Shown: positions 35,097 to 44,241, counted from the first letter of the stretch. The stretch: 50,821 nucleotides of DNA from Faecalibacterium sp. UBA1762 (GCA_002314755.1 DCHC01000052.1:1-50821), one strand, 5' to 3'. Notes: a model not told the origin generated them from the letters alone. Program-made: numbers and translations.

Positions 35097-35950
35097 TCCT
35101 GATATTTCTGCCACAGATCCGGGCGGCGTTCCCGGGTTCGCTGCTCACTTTGTTCCTTTTGCCATGCCACAATATTTGCGTGGTGCCCGCTTAGCAGCAC
35201 ATCGGGCACCGAACGGCCCTCCCAGGTTTCCGGACGGGTGTACTGGGGGTATTCCAACAGACCGCTATAGTAGCTTTCTCCCTCGTAACCCTCCGGCTCG
35301 CTCAGAACACCGGGTTGCAAGCGTGCCACACTGTCTGCCACCACCAGTGCCCCCAGCTCACCGCCTGTGATGACATAGTCGCCAATGGAGATTTCTTCAT
35401 CCGCAAGGGCATCTATGACCCGCTGGTCAATGCCCTCATAATGTCCGCAAACCAGGGTCAGACAGGGCAGCTTTGCCAACTGCTTGGCTTTTTCCTGGGT
35501 ATAAGGTACGCCGGTCGCGGTCAAAAAAACGGTATGGGGCTTATATTCCCCTACAAAGGGCTCCAACGGCTGGCTGCCTGGGGTTAGGGGCAGCACCCCG
35601 TTTCCGGACGATCCTTCCTTTTGCGCGGAAAGCGCCGTCTCATCAGCGGTGACCGGCGCGACACCGGCGGCATCCGCAGCCGCCTTCAAGGCTCGCATCC
35701 TGCAAAAATAAGCCTGTTGACGGCGATTGATCTCCGCCACACAGTCCGCTATGGGCTGGGCCTGCATCAGCATACCGCAGCCGCCGCCGTAGGGGTAATC
35801 GTCCACCCGGCGTTGCTTACTGACGGTGTAGTCACGGATATTGTGAGTCCACAGATCCACATAACCTTTACGGCGACCCTTGCCGATAATACTTTCATTT
35901 AAGAAGGCTTCGCACATATCAGGAAACAAGGTCGCAATATCAATCCGCAT
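35081..35950 (-). CDS. trmD: tRNA (guanine37-N1)-methyltransferase with a central insertion
   Basis: The 289-residue protein has the TrmD start RIDIATLFPDM, the knot-forming GGGCGMLM, LVCGHYEGIDQRVI and SIGDYVITGGELGAL, followed by YTRPETWEG and VLLSGHHANI. It methylates G37 of tRNAs and so protects the reading frame. About 55 extra residues lie between roughly 85 and 145 compared with the usual 230-255-residue enzyme. They are rich in Ala, Gly, Ser and Pro and interrupt the region between the QPI helix and the FLTATG strand. The start overlaps the rimM end by 11 bases. Confidence 0.95.
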   Translation of the reverse strand: MRIDIATLFPDMCEAFLNESIIGKGRRKGYVDLWTHNIRDYTVSKQRRVDDYPYGGGCGMLMQAQPIADCVAEINRRQQAYFCRMRALKAAADAAGVAPVTADETALSAQKEGSSGNGVLPLTPGSQPLEPFVGEYKPHTVFLTATGVPYTQEKAKQLAKLPCLTLVCGHYEGIDQRVIDALADEEISIGDYVITGGELGALVVADSVARLQPGVLSEPEGYEGESYYSGLLEYPQYTRPETWEGRSVPDVLLSGHHANIVAWQKEQSEQRTRERRPDLWQKYQEKQTK

Positions 35951-36458
35951 CGGTAAACATCCCCTCGATCGGTTTAACAGTTATTTTTCCTGCCTCCACG
36001 TCCACACTTCCCATAAATTCCTCAACAGCGGGAAAAAACACCTGATTTCCCTCCGGGGTGGCAACGGTGTAAATATCACAGTTGGCCGGATGCGTCACAT
36101 CCGTCACCTTGCCGTAGCATTGGCCAGTGACGTCATCGAATACCTGACAACCTATGATATCCTGCACAAAGTGGCGGCCCTTTGCCAGTGGAATGGATTT
36201 TCTATCGGCGTATAGTAGCTTGCCCACCAGCCTACGACCGGCCTCCACTGTATCCGTTCCCTCTAAACGCACCACCGGCATATTGCCTGTCAACTTGACG
36301 CCCAGTACCTTGACCGGTTTTATTCCGGCGCCGTCCCAAAACAGCTGTTTAAAACGGCGGAACACCGCCGGGTCGTCCACCCAAGGATAAATCTTGACCT
36401 CACCGATCACTCCATGGGTGGTGACAATCTCACCCACCTCTAAATATTGTTTTAACAT
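35940..36458 (-). CDS. rimM: Ribosome maturation factor RimM
   Basis: The 172-residue product from the ATG at 36458 begins LEVGEIVTTHGVIGEVKIYP, the RimM N-terminal domain, and has the PRC-barrel part with GCQVFDDVTGQCYGKVTDV and FFPAVEEFMGSVDVEAGKI. It assists 30S head assembly. The rimM-trmD pair with overlapping ends is the common arrangement. Confidence 0.93.
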   Translation of the reverse strand: MLKQYLEVGEIVTTHGVIGEVKIYPWVDDPAVFRRFKQLFWDGAGIKPVKVLGVKLTGNMPVVRLEGTDTVEAGRRLVGKLLYADRKSIPLAKGRHFVQDIIGCQVFDDVTGQCYGKVTDVTHPANCDIYTVATPEGNQVFFPAVEEFMGSVDVEAGKITVKPIEGMFTDAD

Positions 36459-36573
36459 AATTTGAAGGATTCCTTTCCCTATTAACAACTCTCGCCCGTT
36501 TTGTTTGCATATTGAGGCCCATTCCGTTTTTTCAAAATGGCCACTACTGCGTAGTAGCACAATTGATCAACCT

Positions 36574-38277
36574 CTACAGGTGCAATAGCGGGAAGGTCAG
36601 CACCACAGTGGTCCCCTGCCCCGCGCCTTTGCTTTGCATCGTAAGGCTGCCGCCGTGCCCCCGCATAATTTCATCCACCACCGCAAGGCCGATACCGCTT
36701 CCGCGCACAGCTCCCTTGCCTTTATAGAATTTCTTTTTGACCATCTCCAGTTCGGCGGGGTCAATACCTTGGCCCTCATCCCGGATGCGAACCGTCAGCA
36801 ATTCCTCCTGCCGGGCAATATCCACCGTAACGGTGCCACCTCGAGGAGAATATTTCAGCGCATTATCCAGCACATTGATAAAAACCTGGCGCAATCTGCC
36901 CGAGTCACCGTCCACGCTGAGCAGCTCCTGTGGCTCGGTATAGACTATCCGAACCTCCTGCTTCAGAGCACGCTGCTCCACCATCAATACAGCATCTGCA
37001 AGCTCAGCTGCCAGGTCCAGCGGCTGCCGATCCAGGCGCAGGCCTTTGGATTGCATACGGGAAAAATCCAGTAGTTCCTCCACCATACCGTTCAGCCGGT
37101 CAGCCTCGGCAGCGACAATACGCATACCGTGGATATAATTAGGGTTGTGGGTATCATCGATCCGCTGCAGAGTCTCGATCCAACCCTTGATGGAGGTAAG
37201 CGGGGTACGCAGTTCATGTGAGACGGAGGAGATAAACTCATTTTTCATCTGTTCGGTCTCACTCAGATCCTCCGCCATTCGGTTGATGGTATCGCATAAC
37301 CTGCCGATCTCATCGTTGTGCTTTTTTTCCAGACGGATATCAAAGTTACCCCGGGCGATACGGTTGGCGGTGTTTTCCACCTGTGCAAGGGGGCGGACAA
37401 TACTTTTCACATAATAAAGGCCGGTAAAAAGCACCAGTGCAAAGCAGATGAGCACTGCCGTTCCGGATAAAAGCAGGATCTGCATGATATAGCTGCGTAT
37501 GCCGGTCATGCTGGTGACCAACCGGACAGCACGCACCTGCTGCAACGGCGCGGTAAGCCGCATTGTGCAGGTAAGCAGATATTCCCCTCCGTTGCCCAGC
37601 TGCTGCATAGATTCCCCCATGCCGCTTTCGGAGGTGATTGCATCGTAAAAATCCGTTTCGGAAAGCTGGGCGCTGACCGGAATAGAAAGCAACGCCTCCT
37701 CCGCTTTCACACCCATCTGCTGCACAAGGTTCAGCCGGTGCAGTTCACTGTCACTGACCGTGGCCAAATTGTGGGAGGCGGCATAGACCTGACCCTCTCC
37801 ATCCAACAGCTGCAGCACATAGTCCGTATCCGGCTGAGAAGCGTACTCCTGAACCAGGGTACGCAGCAGTGTATCCCGCTGCCAGGCGGTGCCATCGGCT
37901 ACCGTACTGAACCGGGCGTTAAGCATTACCAGTTCGCTGCGCAGGGTCTGACGCGCAACCGTCAGCGAGCTGTTGATGGCATACAGCATTAAAAATGCCT
38001 CAACAACCAGCAAAAAACCTGCCATAACCAACAGATTTCCCCGTACCCAACGGTTGGAAAGGCCGGTGCGGTTGACAAATCGCCGGGCCTTTTGCCTGGT
38101 CGACTCGTTTTCCGGTTGTTCTATGCCGCGGGAAAAGGTAACAGCGGACCGGGCGGACAGTATGTTTTTTGGAGGATGTATTTGCGGATTACCCATCCTT
38201 TTGCGCTGCAGCTTTCGGTCAGTAATCCGATTCACTTTCATCTGCCTGCCGGAACCGGTTTGTTTCTTTCTGCTCAT
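36574..38277 (-). CDS. Membrane sensor histidine kinase
   Basis: The 567-residue protein has a basic N-terminal tail, a membrane segment near 90-110 and an extracytoplasmic sensor region of about 150 residues. A second membrane segment lies near 260-285, followed by a HAMP linker (IVRPLAQVENTANRIARG), the HisKA box SVSHELRTPLTSIKGW (H near 354) and the ATPase boxes NVLDNALKYSPRG, RDEGQGIDP and GSGIGLAVVDEIM. Its ATG overlaps the response regulator stop by 4 bases, indicating translational coupling. The WalK/PhoR-like layout suggests envelope sensing; the signal is unknown. Confidence 0.93.
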   Translation of the reverse strand: MSRKKQTGSGRQMKVNRITDRKLQRKRMGNPQIHPPKNILSARSAVTFSRGIEQPENESTRQKARRFVNRTGLSNRWVRGNLLVMAGFLLVVEAFLMLYAINSSLTVARQTLRSELVMLNARFSTVADGTAWQRDTLLRTLVQEYASQPDTDYVLQLLDGEGQVYAASHNLATVSDSELHRLNLVQQMGVKAEEALLSIPVSAQLSETDFYDAITSESGMGESMQQLGNGGEYLLTCTMRLTAPLQQVRAVRLVTSMTGIRSYIMQILLLSGTAVLICFALVLFTGLYYVKSIVRPLAQVENTANRIARGNFDIRLEKKHNDEIGRLCDTINRMAEDLSETEQMKNEFISSVSHELRTPLTSIKGWIETLQRIDDTHNPNYIHGMRIVAAEADRLNGMVEELLDFSRMQSKGLRLDRQPLDLAAELADAVLMVEQRALKQEVRIVYTEPQELLSVDGDSGRLRQVFINVLDNALKYSPRGGTVTVDIARQEELLTVRIRDEGQGIDPAELEMVKKKFYKGKGAVRGSGIGLAVVDEIMRGHGGSLTMQSKGAGQGTTVVLTFPLLHL

Positions 38278-38984
38278 TCTGTCCAACGGTAGCCAAAGCC
38301 CCACACGGTCAGAATATGCTCCGGATTGCCGGGCACATCCTCTACCTTCATACGCAGACGGCGGATATTGACATCCACGATCTTTTCATCTCCGCAGTAA
38401 TTTTTACCCCAGACTGCCTCCAGAATTTCATTCCGTTTCAGGGCGGAACCGGCATTTCGGACAAACAGTTCCATGATCTGATACTCCACCTGAGTCAGTT
38501 CTACGGGGCGACCGTCCTTGTACAACATACGGCTGCGCTCATCCAACACAAACCTACCGGAGATTACGGAGTCCTTGTCGGCAACGGGTGCGGCAACCTT
38601 TCCCGGATTACCTCCACCCACCCGGCGGCACAGCGCTTCAATACGTGCCAGCAGCTCGGAAACGCCGAAGGGTTTTGTCATGTAGTCATCTGCGCCAATC
38701 GCCAAACCGCTGACCTTGTCTGCCTCCTGAGATTTAGCACTGAGCATAATGATACCCATACGGCTGTCGTTTTTTCGCAGCTGCTCGCACAGGGAATATC
38801 CGTTCATTCCGGGCAGCATAATATCCAAAACCGCAATATCAAACTTGGGCTGAGCAGCTTTGGCCAACTCCAAACCCCGCTCAGCAGTTTCGGCGGGAGC
38901 CACTGCGTAACCGGCCATCTGCAAATTCAGGGTAATCATTTCGCGAATGGAGGTTTCATCCTCTACAACCAGTACTTTTCTCAT
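38274..38984 (-). CDS. OmpR-family response regulator
   Basis: The 236-residue protein has a receiver domain (VLVVEDETSIREM, phosphorylation site in VLDIMLPGMNGY, KPFGVSELLARI) and a winged-helix DNA-binding domain ending in IVDVNIRRLRMKVEDVPG and TVWGFGYRW. It is the partner of the kinase whose gene overlaps it. Its start follows AAGGAACGG. Confidence 0.96.
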   Translation of the reverse strand: MRKVLVVEDETSIREMITLNLQMAGYAVAPAETAERGLELAKAAQPKFDIAVLDIMLPGMNGYSLCEQLRKNDSRMGIIMLSAKSQEADKVSGLAIGADDYMTKPFGVSELLARIEALCRRVGGGNPGKVAAPVADKDSVISGRFVLDERSRMLYKDGRPVELTQVEYQIMELFVRNAGSALKRNEILEAVWGKNYCGDEKIVDVNIRRLRMKVEDVPGNPEHILTVWGFGYRWTE

Positions 38985-39027
38985 CTGTCCGTTCCTTTCC
39001 GTCTGTTATTTATGAACGTTCCCTCTA

Positions 39028-40323
39028 TCAGGAAAACAGCAGTCTGGATTGCTGCAAAATCTGCTGGTAATCCTCCTCCGGCAGCTCTTCCACCGCCTGC
39101 AGATACATCACCTGCTCCCCCAGAGTCAGAGCGGCATACCATTCACCCTCTCCGGGCATCTCCGCGCCCAGGGTAGTCAGGGTAAAGTTCAGCAACAGCG
39201 CACTGTCGCTGAGCTGGCGCACCGACCATGTGTCAGTATCCTCCTGCTGCAGATAAATTCTACCATACCAGTGGGATGGAAAGCACAGGTAAAAGAAGCA
39301 TTGTCGATCTACCACGCCAAAGCTGTGTAATGTTTCTCCATCCCGATCAATACCGTACCAAAACACCGTGTAGACCGCCCCGTTCCCCGCAGTTGAGACC
39401 ACTCCCTGCCTGGGTATTTCACTATTGCCGTCACTGTCGATATCCTGCACGCACAGTCCCGACAGCTCCCGTGAGGAAAAGTTCGGGATATTGGTATTGG
39501 CAGAGGTATAGCACCGGGCAAACCGGTCACCGGTATAGCGTACCGCATCCGACATCTCTTTCCCTCGGCTGTCTGTAAAATCAAACATCAAAATCCGGTC
39601 GCCATCATCAAGAGTGTTCAACACCATCCGGTGGCAGCTGCGTAAACGGGGGTCTAAGGTGGATACACTAACCTCATGCAGCTTTCTCTCGCTCTTCACT
39701 GCACCGTCATACAACCGCAGCTGCAAAATGCCGTAATCGGCACTTTCATGCACCTCTGCCAGCTGCTGATAGCCATTTCCCAAAAAATCCCCGGCTACCC
39801 AACATTGAGTCTGCAGCTGTTCCCGTAAAAACAGTCCCCATTTTTCCAGACAATAGAACGCGAGGGTACAGGTCTGCCCCTCCCCGTCCGGGTACTCCAG
39901 TACCATGCGGGCATCCTGATCTGAAAAACGGACCACCGTAGGCTGGTATACCTGGCCGCCCAGGCCCTCCAGATCTTTTTGCAGCAGCCTCCACTCTCCG
40001 TTAGCAAGCAGAGAAAAAACCGCCAGAAACACATTGCTGCTGATGCCCTTTCGCAAGTACGTCACCAGCAGTTCTTCCGTTCCGTCGGCGTCAATATCAT
40101 ACAGAGTAAAAGGGGAAGAGCTTTGTTCCTGACGGGTTATGGGATAGTAAAGCTGGGCGGTCTCACCCAAAAATTCAGTCACCTGACGGTTGTCCAGTGG
40201 CTGCACCGATATCGGTAACTGCAAAAGCTCTTTCTGAGAAAAAAGGCCAGTGGCGTCTGTGCACCCGCATAGCAGCAAAAGGCAGAGCGCTGCCGCAATA
40301 CACCGTAATAAGTGCCTGCTCAT
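39028..40323 (-). CDS. Lipoprotein with FG-GAP/VCBS-like repeats
   Basis: The start at 40323 follows AAGGAG and yields a signal peptide with the lipobox LLCGC. The 431-residue mature part contains repeat-like blocks YDIDADGTEELLVTY, AGDFLGNGYQQLAEV and QDIDSDGNSEIP, which resemble the calcium-binding FG-GAP/VCBS blades of beta-propellers. I recognise no enzyme motif. It precedes the response regulator and kinase genes by 43 bases with no terminator between, so it is probably part of that signalling operon, either as an accessory sensor or as a target. Confidence 0.82.
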   Translation of the reverse strand: MSRHLLRCIAAALCLLLLCGCTDATGLFSQKELLQLPISVQPLDNRQVTEFLGETAQLYYPITRQEQSSSPFTLYDIDADGTEELLVTYLRKGISSNVFLAVFSLLANGEWRLLQKDLEGLGGQVYQPTVVRFSDQDARMVLEYPDGEGQTCTLAFYCLEKWGLFLREQLQTQCWVAGDFLGNGYQQLAEVHESADYGILQLRLYDGAVKSERKLHEVSVSTLDPRLRSCHRMVLNTLDDGDRILMFDFTDSRGKEMSDAVRYTGDRFARCYTSANTNIPNFSSRELSGLCVQDIDSDGNSEIPRQGVVSTAGNGAVYTVFWYGIDRDGETLHSFGVVDRQCFFYLCFPSHWYGRIYLQQEDTDTWSVRQLSDSALLLNFTLTTLGAEMPGEGEWYAALTLGEQVMYLQAVEELPEEDYQQILQQSRLLFS

Positions 40324-40425
40324 ACCCCACTCCTTCCCCTGTACCTCACTCAGATGTCTGACAAATACATTTTCCTTTTCTGACAAAACATTCACAGGAT
40401 AGAATAACCAAATATACTTTTTCCC

Positions 40426-40454
40426 ATTATAACATAAGGAAAGCCAAAAAACAA
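40426..40454 (-). promoter_or_regulatory. Promoter for the lipoprotein and two-component operon
   Basis: On the minus strand TTGTTT (40449-40454), 17 bases and TATAAT (40426-40431). It reaches up to the stop codon of the Crp/Fnr gene. Confidence 0.55.
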
Positions 40455-40456
40455 CC

Positions 40457-41113
40457 TTACAGCACCTCAAAAACATTTTTGTGATAGCGCAACAGCCCGT
40501 CGGCCTTCATACGAGATAGCTCTTTGGATAGGGCGCTGCGATCCAAATTCAGATAATCAGCCATCTGCTGCCGGTCGAAGGGCAACACCAGCCTGCCGCA
40601 ACCCTGGCGGGCAACCTCTCGGGAAAGGTAGCTCATGACCCGTCCCCGCACTGACTTAGGGGAGGAATCCAGCATCCGTTCAGAAAGGGCAATATTTTTA
40701 CGGCTGGAGAGCAACAACATATTTTTAATCAGCTGTACATGTCCTTCACATACCCTGCAGCAGGGGTTCATCAGCTTTTCGGTTTTCAGCATCAACACAC
40801 GGCAATCCTCGTTAGCCACCACATCCACCAACAGCGGACAGTCGCCCAACAGGGTATAGCTTTCCGCAAAAAGAGCGCCTTCCTCGGCTATGCCAATCAA
40901 ACTGCGATTGCCCCACAGGTCATTATTTTCCAGACGGACACTGCCGGTAAGCACCACACCCACTTCTTGCAACAGGGTACCGTTTACAAACAGCAATTGT
41001 CCTTTTTTGCCATTGAGCACCCTGTTTTGAAAGCAGTCCAGCATCTTTTGTACTTCTTTTGGAGAAATATGAGCAAACAGCGGAATCTCTGTACAATCCG
41101 ACCGGTCATTCAC
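40457..41113 (-). CDS. Crp/Fnr-family transcriptional regulator
   Basis: The 218-residue protein has an N-terminal cyclic-nucleotide-binding-like beta-roll, a long dimer helix with a cysteine cluster (NPCCRVCEGH near residue 115) and a C-terminal winged helix, RQQMADYLNLDRSALSKELS. The motif for cAMP binding is not evident. The cysteines may bind a metal, heme or iron-sulfur cluster, or act as redox sensor. It is divergent from the flavodiiron gene, which makes control of that gene likely but unproven. Confidence 0.9.
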   Translation of the reverse strand: MNDRSDCTEIPLFAHISPKEVQKMLDCFQNRVLNGKKGQLLFVNGTLLQEVGVVLTGSVRLENNDLWGNRSLIGIAEEGALFAESYTLLGDCPLLVDVVANEDCRVLMLKTEKLMNPCCRVCEGHVQLIKNMLLLSSRKNIALSERMLDSSPKSVRGRVMSYLSREVARQGCGRLVLPFDRQQMADYLNLDRSALSKELSRMKADGLLRYHKNVFEVL

Positions 41114-41245
41114 GGCAAAGCACTACCTTCCAATTTTTATATTTCGTGGTTATAGCAACATACTTTCTTTTACTATTGTACTATACTATCCTCAAAAAAG
41201 CAAGGGCACATAGCTTAAACCCTGCTGTAAAGGAGAAGCGAGATT

Positions 41246-43036
41246 ATGAACATTTCAGAGGATATTGTCTATGTAGGCGTAAGCGACCGCAAGATTGATC
41301 TTTTTGAGGGCCAGTACACCGTGCCCAATGGCATGTGCTACAACAGCTACCTGATTTTGGATGAAAAGGTCGCGGTAATGGATACGGTTGACCGCAATTT
41401 CACCCATGAATGGCTGGATAATTTGGAAAACGCCTTGGGCGGCAGAAAGCCGGATTACCTGGTGGTACAGCATATGGAGCCGGACCATTCCGCCAACATT
41501 GTCAATTTTATGCGCAACTACCCGGAGGCGGCCATTGTAAGCAGTGCCAAGGCCTTTGGTATGATGGCCAACTTCTTCGGCACGGATTTTGCCGGACGCA
41601 GCATCACAGTTGCCGAGGGCAGCACCCTGCCTTTGGGCCGACACACCCTTCATTTTGTTGCCGCCCCCATGGTACACTGGCCGGAGGTCATGGTCACCTA
41701 TGACGATGCCGATAAGGTGCTGTTCAGTGCAGACGGCTTTGGCAAATTCGGCGCCATGGATGCCAGAGAGGAGTGGGCAGATGAGGCCCGCCGCTACTAT
41801 ATCGGCATAGTGGGCAAATATGGCGCCCAGGTTCAAGCCCTGCTGAAAAAAGCCGCCACCCTGGATATTGCCGTTATCTGTCCCCTGCACGGCCCGGTGC
41901 TAACCGAAAACCTGAGCTACTACCTGAACCTTTACAATGTTTGGAGCAGCTACGCTGTGGAAGAGGACGGCATTGCCATCGCCTACACCTCGGTTTACGG
42001 CAACACGAAAAAAGCTATCGAAGCCCTGGTGGAAAAGCTGAAGGCCAAGGGCAGTCCCAAAGTCGTGGTATATGACCTTGCCCGGTGCGATATGGCAGCT
42101 GCCGTAGCAGATGCCTTCCGTTACGCCAAGCTGGTGTTGGCCACCACCACCTACAACGCCGATATTTTCCCCTATATGCGAACGTTTATCCATAAACTGA
42201 CCGAGCGCAGCTACAAAAACCGCACTGTTGCGCTGATAGAAAACGGCAGCTGGGCACCTCAGGCCGCCCGCACCATGCATGCCCTGCTGGAGGAGGCTAA
42301 GGGGCTGACCTTTACCGAAACATCTGTCAAAATCATGAGTGCCTTAAATGAGGACAGCAGCGCCCAGCTGGAGGCCATGGCCGACGAGTTGTGCCGTGAC
42401 TATATGGCACGCAAGAATGAAACTGCCAACAAAAACGATCTGACCGCCCTGTTTAAAATCGGTTACGGGTTGTATGTGGTAACCAGCAACGACGGCAAAA
42501 AAGATAACGGCCTAATCGTCAACACTGTCACCCAGGTGACCAACGCCCCCAATCGGGTGGCCGTCACCATCAACAAGCAAAATTATTCTCATCATATCAT
42601 TCAACAGACCGGCGTCATGAATATCAACTGCCTGTCGGTAGAGGCCCCCTTTGCCGTGTTTGAGGCCTTTGGCTTCTGCAGCGGACGCAATGTGGATAAA
42701 TTTGCGAATTGCAGCCCCTTGCGCAGCGACAACGGTCTGGTCTTTTTACCCCGCTATATTAACAGCTTTATGTCTTTAAAGGTAGAGCAGTATGTGGATC
42801 TGGACACCCACGGTATGTTTATCTGCTCCGTCACCGAGGCTCGGGTAATCTCGGACAAGGAGACCATGACATACACCTATTATCAGGAAAATGTCAAGCC
42901 AAAGCCCGAAACCGATGGTAAAAAAGGCTATTTCTGCAAGGTGTGCGGATATGTGTACGAAGGGGACGAGCTGCCGGAGGATTTTGTCTGCCCGCTGTGT
43001 AAGCACGGGGCAGCCGATTTTGAGTTGATTTCATAA
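41246..43036 (+). CDS. Four-module flavodiiron protein (diiron, flavodoxin, flavin reductase, rubredoxin)
   Basis: The 596-residue protein has the metallo-beta-lactamase-like diiron core with ligands H76, E78, D80, H81 (HMEPDH), H144, D163 and H215. Next comes a flavodoxin domain (AYTSVYGNTKKAIEAL near 249), a flavin reductase-like domain (about 405-550, NTVTQVTNAPNRVAVTIN) and a C-terminal rubredoxin with CKVC and CPLC. It would reduce O2 to water or NO to N2O. The fused flavin reductase and rubredoxin modules suggest direct use of NAD(P)H or reduced electron carriers without separate partners. AGGAGAAG precedes the start. A poor -35 box in the 132-base divergent gap fits activation by the neighbouring Crp/Fnr protein. 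Confidence 0.93.
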   Translation: MNISEDIVYVGVSDRKIDLFEGQYTVPNGMCYNSYLILDEKVAVMDTVDRNFTHEWLDNLENALGGRKPDYLVVQHMEPDHSANIVNFMRNYPEAAIVSSAKAFGMMANFFGTDFAGRSITVAEGSTLPLGRHTLHFVAAPMVHWPEVMVTYDDADKVLFSADGFGKFGAMDAREEWADEARRYYIGIVGKYGAQVQALLKKAATLDIAVICPLHGPVLTENLSYYLNLYNVWSSYAVEEDGIAIAYTSVYGNTKKAIEALVEKLKAKGSPKVVVYDLARCDMAAAVADAFRYAKLVLATTTYNADIFPYMRTFIHKLTERSYKNRTVALIENGSWAPQAARTMHALLEEAKGLTFTETSVKIMSALNEDSSAQLEAMADELCRDYMARKNETANKNDLTALFKIGYGLYVVTSNDGKKDNGLIVNTVTQVTNAPNRVAVTINKQNYSHHIIQQTGVMNINCLSVEAPFAVFEAFGFCSGRNVDKFANCSPLRSDNGLVFLPRYINSFMSLKVEQYVDLDTHGMFICSVTEARVISDKETMTYTYYQENVKPKPETDGKKGYFCKVCGYVYEGDELPEDFVCPLCKHGAADFELIS

Positions 43037-43113
43037 CAATTATGCCTTATCAGGGTATACCGCGATCGGTGCGCCTTTGCGTATTTCACTTTTTTCAACG
43101 GAGGGTGAATCCG

Positions 43114-43209
43114 ATGTCAGAATTGTTATCTCAACCCTGGACGCCCATTGCGCTGATAGCGATTATTGTGGTGACTTTCAGTGTTATCAAGGCGATAAAG
43201 AAAAAATAA
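43114..43209 (+). CDS. 31-residue single-pass membrane peptide
   Basis: The frame from ATG 43114 encodes 31 residues. It begins MSELLSQPWTP, has one hydrophobic helix of about 16-18 residues (IALIAIIVVTFSVI) and ends in a basic KAIKKK. A GGAGGG element lies 10 bases upstream, one of the better ones in the window. It follows the flavodiiron gene by 77 bases and is followed by a strong terminator, so it is probably the second gene of that transcript. The positive C-terminus suggests an N-out, C-in orientation. I know no named family; a small regulatory or anchoring subunit is possible. Confidence 0.65.
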   Translation: MSELLSQPWTPIALIAIIVVTFSVIKAIKKK

Positions 43210-43270
43210 CTGCCGTTTGTTTCATGTGCCATACCGGCGATAAAGCGCCAATCAAATCTGATCCGACTGA

Positions 43271-43304
43271 AAATGCCTTCCCCGAAAAAAGGGAAGGCAT
43301 TTTC
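43271..43304. terminator. Terminator after the flavodiiron operon
   Basis: A perfect 13-base-pair stem AAAATGCCTTCCC/GGGAAGGCATTTT with an 8-base loop. The A/T ends make it usable in both directions, ending nadE as well. Confidence 0.75.
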
Positions 43305-43429
43305 ATATGGGTATATCAAACAAACCAATCAGGCAGCTTGTGTTTTTTTATGGATGTTTGCCGGAACCTTTTCCACCGCAAACCGTTCCAACAGGTCGAT
43401 GCCCCTACGCCTATTGATATTCTCGCCGC

Positions 43430-44167
43430 TTATTCCAGCCCTTCCGGTTCAAAGCAGGGCATATACTGCAACTTAAAGGCTTTGATCCGGTGCAGCCGGT
43501 CTATTATTGCCTTGACTTCAGCATCCTCTATCACGCCTTCGCGGATATACCGATCCAGTACGGCGTAGGTAAAACCCAGGTTCTCCTCATCTGTCTTGCC
43601 GCACAAGCCGTCAATTGGCACCTTGTCCACCAACACAGCGGGTAGACCCAGCATCCGACCAATCTGTTTCATCTCTGCCACAGTCAGGCGAGAACAGGGG
43701 CTGAAATCCCCTGCACTGTCGCCGTACCGGGTAGAATAACCAACCCAATCCTCCGACAGGTTACAGGTATTTGCCACCCGCCCGTTATGAGACTGCGCTA
43801 CCGCGTACAGAGTGGACATTCGTATACGCGGGGGCAGATTGTTAACAGTCTGAGTCGAGGGGGCAAAGGGCAGGCTGTGCAGTACCCCTTCCACGGCTTC
43901 TTTGACATTGATTATGTAATGACGGATACCCAGATGCTGAACCAACAGCTTTGCCATATCAATATCCGCCTGCTCCCCGCAGGGCATCAATACACCGATC
44001 ACGCGATCCACACCCAGTGCCTCAACGCACAGAGCAGCTACAATACTGCTGTCCTTGCCGCCGGAAATGCCCACCACCGCATTACAATCCGGGCCGTTTT
44101 GCTCAAAAAAACGGCGGATCCATGCTACACACTCGTTTTTGATTTTTTCTGAATTAAAAGAATACAT
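43430..44167 (-). CDS. nadE: NAD+ synthetase, ammonia-dependent type
   Basis: The 245-residue product starts at the ATG at 44167, 8 bases after AGGAGG. It has the PP-loop ATP pyrophosphatase motif VGISGGKDSS near residue 33, NTCNLSEDWVGYSTRYGDSAGDFSP and LPIDGLCGKTDEENLGF-like residues near 190. The glutaminase domain is absent, so free ammonia is the nitrogen donor. It makes NAD+ from nicotinate adenine dinucleotide. Confidence 0.92.
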   Translation of the reverse strand: MYSFNSEKIKNECVAWIRRFFEQNGPDCNAVVGISGGKDSSIVAALCVEALGVDRVIGVLMPCGEQADIDMAKLLVQHLGIRHYIINVKEAVEGVLHSLPFAPSTQTVNNLPPRIRMSTLYAVAQSHNGRVANTCNLSEDWVGYSTRYGDSAGDFSPCSRLTVAEMKQIGRMLGLPAVLVDKVPIDGLCGKTDEENLGFTYAVLDRYIREGVIEDAEVKAIIDRLHRIKAFKLQYMPCFEPEGLE

Positions 44168-44241
44168 TGCTTCTTCCTCCTGCATCAATCATCCATGCTT
44201 TTTGTTCGCAACAGCCGGCAGGTACAGTCGGTTGCGCTTTT

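Noticed and set aside
43308..43418. 36-codon plus-strand frame after the flavodiiron operon
   Set aside because: It starts at the terminator hairpin, lacks a ribosome binding site and has random composition.
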